From Cyanobacteria bacterium UBA3803 (GTDB taxonomy: Bacteria; Cyanobacteriota; Vampirovibrionia; Gastranaerophilales; Gastranaerophilaceae), in assembly GCA_002369055.1 (NCBI GenBank), contig DFEL01000074.1, forward strand, positions 1 to 6,959: DNA of 6,959 nt, given 5' to 3'. Numbering within the stretch: the first letter of the stretch is position 1; each line of letters starts with the position of its first letter. Position numbers and translations under genes: made by a program. Below are positions 1-5,934 of this stretch, in pieces. A model generated the notes under the pieces. That model searched no databases and had not been told where the DNA came from. It saw only the letters and a list, made by a program, of their open reading frames with translations.

Positions 1-988
1 GGTTTGAATTATAAATTTTTTCAAACAATTCAAATATCGGTTTGGAAATATCTATTTCCAGATTTAACGGATTAGAAACATTTTTATTATCAGAATAGAC
101 AACAAAATCTTTTGTTTTAAGCATTACGCCCACATTTAATGTTTTTAAGTTATGCTTTCGCAACTTTCTGCAAGCATCTTTTATATGTTTATTTATTTCA
201 TTTTTTAAAAAATCTTTTTCATTTGTAGCAGGTGCAAAAGAACTTGTTTCTTGAATAGACTTTGGTGCTTTATATTCAGGTGAAATATTATAAACAGGCT
301 CTCCCAAAAGTTCGTGTTTTAGCTCCTGATAAGTAATTGAATATTTATTTTTTAGCCATTCATCAGATTTTGAAACAAATTCAAAACAAGTTAAGATACC
401 CTCTTTATTGAGTGCGGTTTTCATTCTTCTGCCAACACCGCAAATATCTTCAACTTTCGTTATCGGTAATATTTTTTTTAATTTTGATTTGCCTATTAAA
501 TACACTCCGCCTTTATTTTTTGCATAATCACTTGCAAATTTTGCCAAAGTTTTAGATTTACTTACACCTATTGATACAGGAATATCTACTTCATCAAGTA
601 TTTTTTTTCTTAAATAAACTGCCAACTCATAATAATTCTTTTTATAAAGTTTGCAAAGTCCTGTAAAATCTATATAAGCTTCATCAATAGAACATTTTTC
701 AACATAAGGACTAAAATCATTTAAAACGGCTATAACTCGATTTGAAAAATCTTTATATCTTTCGTGATTACCCTCGATATAAATAACATTTTTAAATTCT
801 TTTTGTGCCATAAAAACAGGATATCCCATAGGAACTCCGACTTTTTTAGCCTCTTTAGAACGAGAAACAACACAACCGTTTATGCCACCTGTAACACATA
901 CAGGTTTGCTTTTTAATTCAGGTGAAACAGCCTGCTCACAAGATACAAAAAACGAATCACAATCAACAAGTGCGTAAACTTTATCCAT
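1..988 (-). CDS. Y-family translesion DNA polymerase, UmuC/DinB-like (3' end cut by window)
   Basis: Putative error-prone polymerase that copies past damaged template bases. The minus-strand frame is open from ATG at 988 to the window edge, giving 329 codons. Seen: an N-terminal LVDCDSFF block (residues 7-14) with likely metal ligand D9 and aromatic steric-gate F14; GCVVSRSKEAKKVGVPMG (38-55), which is closer to UmuC than to DinB; the catalytic SIDEA motif (100-104, D102/E103); PVSIGVSKSKTLAKFA (137-152) of the palm; a helix-hairpin-helix-like ICGVGRRM (182-189); then a little-finger region from about 240. UmuC proteins are about 420 residues, so roughly the last 80-100 residues, including any clamp-binding motif, lie outside. 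The start is secure: an in-frame TAA lies at 1039-1037 and no ATG, GTG or TTG occurs between it and 988. No Shine-Dalgarno site precedes the start. No umuD-like gene is visible. It is divergent from the glycan genes and unlikely to share their function. The family is certain; the UmuC versus DinB assignment is moderate. Confidence 0.93.
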   Translation of the reverse strand, partial: MDKVYALVDCDSFFVSCEQAVSPELKSKPVCVTGGINGCVVSRSKEAKKVGVPMGYPVFMAQKEFKNVIYIEGNHERYKDFSNRVIAVLNDFSPYVEKCSIDEAYIDFTGLCKLYKKNYYELAVYLRKKILDEVDIPVSIGVSKSKTLAKFASDYAKNKGGVYLIGKSKLKKILPITKVEDICGVGRRMKTALNKEGILTCFEFVSKSDEWLKNKYSITYQELKHELLGEPVYNISPEYKAPKSIQETSSFAPATNEKDFLKNEINKHIKDACRKLRKHNLKTLNVGVMLKTKDFVVYSDNKNVSNPLNLEIDISKPIFELFEKIYNSN

Positions 989-994
989 AATAAT

Positions 995-1023
995 ATTATA
1001 ACAGTAGATTTCTTTACAAACAA
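995..1023 (-). promoter_or_regulatory. Extended -10 promoter of the Y-family polymerase gene, probably leaderless
   Basis: Read on the minus strand, TTGTTT (1023-1018) is followed by a 17-nt spacer and a perfect TATAAT (1000-995), with TG one base before it (extended -10). Only six bases (994-989) separate the -10 box from the ATG at 988, so the expected transcription start falls on or beside the A of the start codon. The absence of any Shine-Dalgarno sequence agrees with a leaderless mRNA. The promoter is seen by motif only; the start point is inferred. Confidence 0.6.
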
Positions 1024-1040
1024 GTTTTTTTATGGCTTAA

Positions 1041-1046
1041 TATAAT
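1041..1046 (+). promoter_or_regulatory. Candidate -10 box for the five-gene glycan operon
   Basis: A perfect TATAAT lies 20 bases upstream of the first operon ATG and would start transcription near 1052-1054, leaving a very short leader containing the ribosome site. The -35 region is poor: at a 17-nt spacing (1018-1023) the sequence is AAACAA, which on the other strand is the -35 of the polymerase gene. The better TTTACA (1013-1018) is 22 nt from this -10. Transcription may therefore be weak, factor-dependent, or mainly come from a distal promoter. No operator is recognised. Confidence 0.4.
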
Positions 1047-1055
1047 AAAGAAATT

Positions 1056-1061
1056 AAGGAG
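1056..1061 (+). promoter_or_regulatory. Strong ribosome binding site of the first operon gene
   Basis: AAGGAG sits five bases before the ATG at 1067. It is the best Shine-Dalgarno match in the window and fixes the start of the first glycosyltransferase gene. The following genes have weaker sites and probably rely partly on translational coupling. Confidence 0.85.
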
Positions 1062-1066
1062 AAGAT

Positions 1067-1798
1067 ATGACTATTGATAAAAATATTATCTGCATGAAAT
1101 GGGGAAACAAGTTTGGTCCTGAATATGTAAACAGACTTTATAAAATGGTTGAAAAAAACATTTCAATACCGCATAGATTCGTATGTTTTACTGACAACGA
1201 AGAAGGACTTGCAGAAGGAATTGAAACAAGACCTATTCCACCTCTGAATGAAGAAGGCATACCTGACAGAATGTGGAAAAAACTCACTGTTTTCAATAAA
1301 GAATTATATGATTTAACAGGTACGGCATTATTTTTAGATTTGGATATCGTTATAAGACAAAGCCTTGACCCGTTTTTTGAACTTGACGGAGATTTTAGAA
1401 TTATCAAGGATTGGGATTTTCCTAATGATATTATCGGTAATTCATCCGTATTTCGCTTTGAAATAGGTAAATATCCTGAAATTCTTGACCACTTCTACGG
1501 ACTTGGAACAGCAATAAGAAAACACTTCCAAAATGAACAAGCATTTTTATCTTACGAAATGTTTGAAAGAGGTGTTTTGCAATATTGGCCTGAAGAATGG
1601 ACACCAAGTTTTAAACGTTGCTGTTTGCAAAAATTTCCTATGAACTGGTTTAAAGAACCTGTTGACCCTCAAGATGCCAAAATTGTAATATTTCACGGTA
1701 AACCAACACCTGACCAAGCAAGAAAAGGTTATTTTGGCAAATGCGGTTTCAGATACATAAAAGCAACTAAATGGATTGATAAATACAGAGAAAATTAA
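1067..1798 (+). CDS. Putative glycosyltransferase, GT-A-like with DxD motif
   Basis: Probable cytoplasmic sugar transferase of 243 residues with no signal peptide or membrane segment. Seen: an N-terminal IICMKWGNKFGPEYVNRLY block (7-25) leading into FVCFTD (38-43), as at the start of a nucleotide-sugar binding fold; a hydrophobic strand ending in LFLDLDIVI (88-96), whose D91-L-D93 is a likely divalent-metal/nucleotide-sugar DxD motif; and late VIFHGKP (207-213), placed like the C-terminal metal-coordinating His motif of GT8-type enzymes. These features are shared with conserved 'hypothetical/glycosyltransferase' proteins of polysaccharide loci, but donor and acceptor cannot be read. Start fixed by AAGGAG at 1056-1061. 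It is the first gene of the unit, and its TAA overlaps the next ATG by one base (TAATG), suggesting translational coupling. Function as a glycosyltransferase is likely by fold motifs and context; the exact family is uncertain. Confidence 0.75.
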   Translation: MTIDKNIICMKWGNKFGPEYVNRLYKMVEKNISIPHRFVCFTDNEEGLAEGIETRPIPPLNEEGIPDRMWKKLTVFNKELYDLTGTALFLDLDIVIRQSLDPFFELDGDFRIIKDWDFPNDIIGNSSVFRFEIGKYPEILDHFYGLGTAIRKHFQNEQAFLSYEMFERGVLQYWPEEWTPSFKRCCLQKFPMNWFKEPVDPQDAKIVIFHGKPTPDQARKGYFGKCGFRYIKATKWIDKYREN

Positions 1799-2781
1799 TG
1801 GATAAAAAAACGATTAAAATTAATTTTACAGATACAGAAAAAGGATATTTTAACAATGATAATAATATCTTTCTTGACGTATTAAAAGAACATTATAACG
1901 TTGAAATATCCGACAAACCTGATTTTCTATTTTATTCTTGTTTTGGAGATAATTACAAAAATTATTCAAATTGCGTAAAAATCTTTTTTACAAATGAAAA
2001 TTTTGTCCCTGATTTTAATGAAGCCGACTACGGACTAGGATTTCATAACTTGCAATTTGAAGACAGATATTTGCGTTTTCCTGAATATTTTTATAAATTA
2101 CCTGCATCTGTTCAAGACCGCTCGAATTTAAGCGAAGAACTTGCAAACAGAAATTTTTGTAATTTTATATATTCAAACAGCAAAAATGGTGAAGGTGCTC
2201 CATTAAGAATAGAGTTCTGCAAAAAATTGCAAGAATACAAACATGTTGATTGTCCCGGAAAAGTTTTGCATAACATAGATATTGATTTTGCACCTCGTTC
2301 GGGTAATTGGGCAGATAGCAAAATTGAATTATTACACAATTACAAATTTACTATTGCGTTTGAAAATCGTTTTACAAACGGATATACAACTGAAAAATTG
2401 TATCAACCGGTAATTGCAAATTCTATTCCTATTTATATGGGAAACCCTGATGTAACAAAAGATTTCAACCCAAAAGCTTTTATTAATTGCAATGACTACA
2501 AAAATTTTGATGAAGTTATTGAAGTAGTAAAAGAACTTGATAATAATAATGAAAAATATATGGAAATGTTACGTCAACCAGCAATGCAGGAAACTTATGA
2601 CTTTGATTACAAACGCAAAATATCAGAATTTCTTGTAAACATTATCGAAAAAGGTAATAAACCGTACGTACGCCAAAGAAACGGTTTTGTAAGATTTGTA
2701 GAAAAGAACTTTATGCCAATAAAAACAAAAGGTATGCATAAAGTATTACATATTTGCGGATTAAAAATAAAAGTAGGCTAA
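1798..2781 (+). CDS. GT10 alpha-1,3/4-fucosyltransferase
   Basis: Transfers L-fucose from GDP-fucose to O3 or O4 of a (usually N-acetyl)glucosamine or glucose acceptor, at the cytoplasmic side during glycan assembly. Of 327 residues, the N-terminal half has FFTNENFVPDFNEADYGLGF (63-82), matching the bacterial GT10 acceptor/catalytic segment; E67 is the probable counterpart of the catalytic Glu of H. pylori FucT. The family hallmark runs from SKIELLHNYKFTIAFEN (174-190) through NGYTTEKLYQ (194-203) to IPIYMGNPDVTKDFNPKAFI (210-229); E199/K200 probably contact the donor. H. pylori FucT enzymes are longer because of heptad repeats and an amphipathic tail. Here there are no heptads, but a tail of about 35 residues (from 293) ends in LHICGLKIKVG. 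An A7 run occupies codons 3-5. The ribosome site is weak (AGAG, 1787-1790), and the ATG overlaps the preceding stop. Family is certain; linkage (1,3 versus 1,4) and acceptor are not. Confidence 0.93.
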   Translation: MDKKTIKINFTDTEKGYFNNDNNIFLDVLKEHYNVEISDKPDFLFYSCFGDNYKNYSNCVKIFFTNENFVPDFNEADYGLGFHNLQFEDRYLRFPEYFYKLPASVQDRSNLSEELANRNFCNFIYSNSKNGEGAPLRIEFCKKLQEYKHVDCPGKVLHNIDIDFAPRSGNWADSKIELLHNYKFTIAFENRFTNGYTTEKLYQPVIANSIPIYMGNPDVTKDFNPKAFINCNDYKNFDEVIEVVKELDNNNEKYMEMLRQPAMQETYDFDYKRKISEFLVNIIEKGNKPYVRQRNGFVRFVEKNFMPIKTKGMHKVLHICGLKIKVG

Positions 2782-2782
2782 T

Positions 2783-3691
2783 ATGAACTATAAACAGCAA
2801 AACGAAAATAAAGTTATAATAAAACTTGACGGCAGAATGGGAAATCAAATGTTTCAGTGGGCTTTCGGCAGAGCCTTTGAAGCAAAAAACGGTATTATGC
2901 CAATTTTTGATGACAGCAAAGAAACATTAAAACTTGACTGTTTTAAACTTTCTAAAGAAATAAAAACAATTCATAAACCGTTATGGAATAAAATTTTAAG
3001 AAAAACTATTCCTTTTAGAAATTTAAGAAATAAATTAACAGAACTAAAAGTAATTTATCCTCAATACAAAGAAGAAACCATCTGCTTGTATCAACCTGAT
3101 TTATTTGAAGTACCCCCGCCTGCATACATTAGCGGATATTTTCAAACTGAAAAATACTTTGAACAAATAAGGGAACAACTGCAAAAAGATTTTCAATTAA
3201 CAAAACCTTTAAACAATGCTAACAAAGAAATTCTTGAAAAGATTAGAAACACAAACTCAGTATCAATACATTTTAGACGTGGAGATTATTTAAAAAGCAG
3301 AGTTGCTGCTAATTTTGGAAATATTGGAGAGCAATATTATCACGATGCAATAAAATATATTTCTGAAAACACTTCTGAACCTCTTACATTATTTGTTTTT
3401 TCTGATGATATAAACTGGATAAGAAAAAATATTAAATTTGGACACGAAACAGTTTATGTTGACATAAATTCAGGTAAACAAGGCTACTTTGATTTAGAAT
3501 TAATGAAAAATTGCAAACATAATATTATTGCAAACAGTTCATTTTCTTGGTGGGGTGGCTGGTTAAACGAAAATCATAATAAAATTGTTGTAATGCCATC
3601 ACCGGTAAGACCTAATAAACCGGATTACGATAGAATACCTGAAAGTTGGGTTAAATGTAAACCATATTTTGGAGAATTAAAAAATGAGTAA
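2783..3691 (+). CDS. GT11 alpha-1,2-fucosyltransferase
   Basis: Adds fucose from GDP-fucose to O2 of a galactose-type acceptor, as in the H-antigen or Lewis b/y linkage. The 302 residues match the usual GT11 length. Seen: GRMGNQMFQWAFGRA (17-31), the family's N-terminal signature; SGYFQTEKYF (117-126); VSIHFRRGDYLK (160-171), containing the HxRRGDY motif that binds the GDP moiety; LFVFSDDINW (203-212); and IIANSSFSWWGGWLN (248-262). All major family blocks are present, so the enzyme looks intact. A Pro-Pro-Pro run (111-113) is encoded by CCCCCGCCT, a GC-rich patch in this AT-rich gene. The start lies one base after the GT10 stop with only a weak AGG site (2775-2777), and its end overlaps the next gene by 8 nt, so translation is probably coupled on both sides. 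Family is certain; the physiological acceptor is unknown. Confidence 0.95.
   Translation: MNYKQQNENKVIIKLDGRMGNQMFQWAFGRAFEAKNGIMPIFDDSKETLKLDCFKLSKEIKTIHKPLWNKILRKTIPFRNLRNKLTELKVIYPQYKEETICLYQPDLFEVPPPAYISGYFQTEKYFEQIREQLQKDFQLTKPLNNANKEILEKIRNTNSVSIHFRRGDYLKSRVAANFGNIGEQYYHDAIKYISENTSEPLTLFVFSDDINWIRKNIKFGHETVYVDINSGKQGYFDLELMKNCKHNIIANSSFSWWGGWLNENHNKIVVMPSPVRPNKPDYDRIPESWVKCKPYFGELKNE
3671..3674 (+). promoter_or_regulatory. Ribosome binding site inside the GT11 gene for the fusion gene
   Basis: GGAG lies nine bases before the ATG at 3684, within the last codons of the GT11 gene. It supports that start, which gives the full ferredoxin-like N-terminus and an 8-nt overlap with the GT11 stop. 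Confidence 0.65.
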
Positions 3692-5933
3692 TATTTCTGA
3701 ATGCAAGACTTGCACAGGCTGTACAGCATGTAAAAGTATTTGCCCGCTTAATGCAATAGAAATGAAAGAAGATGAAGAAGGTTTTATTTCTCCTTTTATA
3801 GATAAAGATAAATGCACAAATTGCGGATTGTGTGCAAAAACTTGTCCTGAACTATCATCCACAAAATACAATGAAAGTTTAAGCTGTTTTGCTGCCGCAG
3901 CATCAGATGAGATAAGAAAAAACAGCTCATCAGGCGGCATATTTAGAGTTATTGCAGAAAAAGTTTTAGAAGAAAACGGCTATGTTTGCGGAGCAGCATT
4001 AAATAATAATGCAGAAGTTGAACATATAATTATTAATAAAAAAGAAGATTTGCACAAATTACAAAAATCTAAATATGTTCAAAGCAACTTGAAAAACTGC
4101 TTTATTGACATAAAAGAATTGCTTGAAAATAATAAAAAAGTCTTTTTCTGCGGCACCCCATGTCAAGTTGCAGGTCTAAATAATTTTCTAAAAAAAGATT
4201 ACGAAAATCTTTTAACCGCAGATTTAGTTTGTCACGGAGTACCATCTCCTAAGGCTCTAAAAATATTTTTTGATGAAAATATAAAATTAAAATCTGATGA
4301 AAAATTTTTGACCTTAGATTTCAGAGATAAAGCATATAACGATTGGAACCCTGATTTTACTACTACTGCTACTACTACTGCTACTACGTATGTTATGAGT
4401 AATGCCTTCAATGGAGCCTTTTTATCCGATTTAATTAACAGAAAATCTTGTTCAACTTGCAAATATGCAACACAAAATAGAGTTGGAGATTTTACTCTGG
4501 GGGATTTTTGGGGAATAAAACATCATAAAAAATCACTTGATGATAAAAAAGGTACTTCTTGTGTATTAATTAATAACTTAAAAGCAGAAAAATTCTGGGA
4601 AAAAATACAAGATAAATTAAAATTCAGCGAAAAAGTTCCTGCAAAAATTGCATATAAAACAAATAGAAATTTCAGAGAACCTTTACCTGCTCACAGATAC
4701 AGAGAATTATTTTTAAATAATCTCGGTAAAAAACCGTTTGAAAATATTTTAAAATCTTGTTCAAAATTTTCACCCGACTGTGCAATATTAAATTTCTGGT
4801 GGACAAGCAATTATGGTGCTATTCTGACAGCATACGCTTTACAACAAGTTCTTGAAAATATGGGTATAACCTCACAACTTGTAAATTATCAATACGGATA
4901 TAAAAAGAAATTATTTAAAAACAGTCTTTTTGAAAATTTTGCAAACAAATATCTAAATATTTCAGAAAAACTTTCAAGCAAAAAAGATTTTGATAAACTC
5001 GCAAAATCGGTAAATACTTTCCTTGTCGGGTCTGACCAAGTTTTTAATACATACATGACAAAAAACAGATTGAACGAATATTTACTTGGTTTTCCAATGA
5101 CAGAGGCTAAACGAGTTGCCATTTCTGCAAGTTTTGGGGTAGAAAAGTTAAATATTACGAATGAATTAAGATACAGATATAAAAATTACTTAAAAATGTT
5201 TGATTACATCACAGTTAGAGAAACATCAGGCATTGATATTTGTAAAAAAGAATTTGACTGCGATGCACAATGGCTTATTGACCCGGTTTTCATTGCTGAC
5301 AAAAAAATATATGAAAATATTTGCCAAACAGCAACACTTGATTGCTCTGGTAAAATTCTAACCTATGTATTGGATGAAAATCAAAAATACAAAGACAAAT
5401 ACAAAGAACTTTCAACAAAATTTAATAAAGAAGTTTTCTCTATTACAAAAAATAATGTTAATGTGCAAGACTGGCTAAATGCAATAAAAACTTGCGAATA
5501 CATGATTACAGATTCATTTCACGGAATGTGTTTTGCAATAATATTTAATAAGCCGTTTATTTGCATTGTAAACAAAGATAGAGGTGCAGCAAGATTTAGT
5601 TCATTATTTGATAAACTGGACATTCAAAAATCGTGCCTGTATGAAAATATTTCAGATGTTAATATTGATATGATTGATTTTCAAACTACAAATTATCAAA
5701 CGGTAAATAATAACCTTGCAGAAATACAAAGAACCGCTTTTGATAAAGTTAAATCAATGATGTATGATGACAAAATTTTATCAAATGATGCTCTGGCTGC
5801 ACAAATAAATATTTTAAAAGATAAAAATTTTAAAAAGCCTATAAGAGATTCAAAATTAATTCAATATGATATAACAGAAACTCGTTGTAATTTGAGAATT
5901 TTTGGTATAAAATTCAGTTTTAAAAGGAAGTAA
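3684..5933 (+). CDS. Fusion: 2[4Fe-4S] ferredoxin/FrhB-like domain plus polysaccharide pyruvyl transferase
   Basis: A 749-residue two-part protein. Residues 1-56 carry two cluster motifs, C10-x2-C13-x2-C16-x3-C20P and C44-x2-C47-x2-C50-x3-C54P. About 68-350 resembles the coenzyme F420 hydrogenase/dehydrogenase beta-subunit (FrhB) family: SSSGGIFRVIA (81-91), FFCGTPCQVAGL (154-165), LVCHGVPSP (181-189), and SCSTCKYATQNRVGDFTLGDFWGI (255-278). From about 366 begins a polysaccharide pyruvyl transferase domain: NFWWTSNYGAILTAYALQQ (370-388), FLVGSDQVFN (446-455), ITDSFHGMCFAIIFNKPFI (608-626). That family transfers pyruvate from PEP to a sugar as a ketal. FrhB-like proteins often sit beside pyruvyl transferases in glycan loci, but their substrate there is unknown; F420 use is not implied. 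Summed length fits two complete proteins of about 370 residues, so neither half looks truncated. Odd points: a Thr/Ala repeat at 226-235 and a C-terminal LRIFGIKFSF tail resembling the GT10 tail. Domain calls are strong; the combined reaction is unknown. Confidence 0.93.
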   Translation: MSNISECKTCTGCTACKSICPLNAIEMKEDEEGFISPFIDKDKCTNCGLCAKTCPELSSTKYNESLSCFAAAASDEIRKNSSSGGIFRVIAEKVLEENGYVCGAALNNNAEVEHIIINKKEDLHKLQKSKYVQSNLKNCFIDIKELLENNKKVFFCGTPCQVAGLNNFLKKDYENLLTADLVCHGVPSPKALKIFFDENIKLKSDEKFLTLDFRDKAYNDWNPDFTTTATTTATTYVMSNAFNGAFLSDLINRKSCSTCKYATQNRVGDFTLGDFWGIKHHKKSLDDKKGTSCVLINNLKAEKFWEKIQDKLKFSEKVPAKIAYKTNRNFREPLPAHRYRELFLNNLGKKPFENILKSCSKFSPDCAILNFWWTSNYGAILTAYALQQVLENMGITSQLVNYQYGYKKKLFKNSLFENFANKYLNISEKLSSKKDFDKLAKSVNTFLVGSDQVFNTYMTKNRLNEYLLGFPMTEAKRVAISASFGVEKLNITNELRYRYKNYLKMFDYITVRETSGIDICKKEFDCDAQWLIDPVFIADKKIYENICQTATLDCSGKILTYVLDENQKYKDKYKELSTKFNKEVFSITKNNVNVQDWLNAIKTCEYMITDSFHGMCFAIIFNKPFICIVNKDRGAARFSSLFDKLDIQKSCLYENISDVNIDMIDFQTTNYQTVNNNLAEIQRTAFDKVKSMMYDDKILSNDALAAQINILKDKNFKKPIRDSKLIQYDITETRCNLRIFGIKFSFKRK
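4359..4387 (+). repeat. In-frame 12-bp tandem repeat encoding (Thr-Thr-Thr-Ala)n
   Basis: The unit is three ACT codons followed by one GCT, present about 2.4 times (4359-4370, 4371-4382, then a partial copy), ending where ACG TAT resumes. It encodes TTTATTTATT at residues 226-235 of the FrhB-like domain. Unit length is a multiple of three, so copy-number change would alter protein length without shifting frame. Confidence 0.9.
5924..5928 (+). promoter_or_regulatory. Ribosome binding site of the last operon gene
   Basis: AAGGA lies six bases before the ATG at 5935, inside the last codons of the fusion gene. It supports that start, one base after the preceding stop. Confidence 0.75.
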
Positions 5934-5934
5934 A

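Noticed and set aside
987..1006. LexA (SOS) box overlapping the polymerase promoter
   Set aside because: On the minus strand TACTGT (1006-1001) matches a proteobacterial half site, but the partner half is TATTAT instead of ACAGTA. No Gram-positive-type or cyanobacterial-type LexA box was found either.
1138..1407. Minus-strand open frame of 89 codons
   Set aside because: It lies wholly inside the first glycosyltransferase gene on the opposite strand, with no ribosome site and low-complexity Ser/Lys content typical of an antisense shadow.
3677..3940. Minus-strand open frame of 87 codons
   Set aside because: Antisense to the ferredoxin-like cysteine motifs of the fusion gene; no recognisable domain.
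4359..4387. CRISPR or phase-variable on/off repeat
   Set aside because: The unit is 12 bp with no spacers and keeps frame, so neither a CRISPR array nor a frameshift switch fits.
4232..4462. Minus-strand open frame with a Val/Ala-rich stretch that resembles a membrane helix
   Set aside because: The Val/Ala run is simply the reverse translation of the ACT/GCT repeat on the plus strand.
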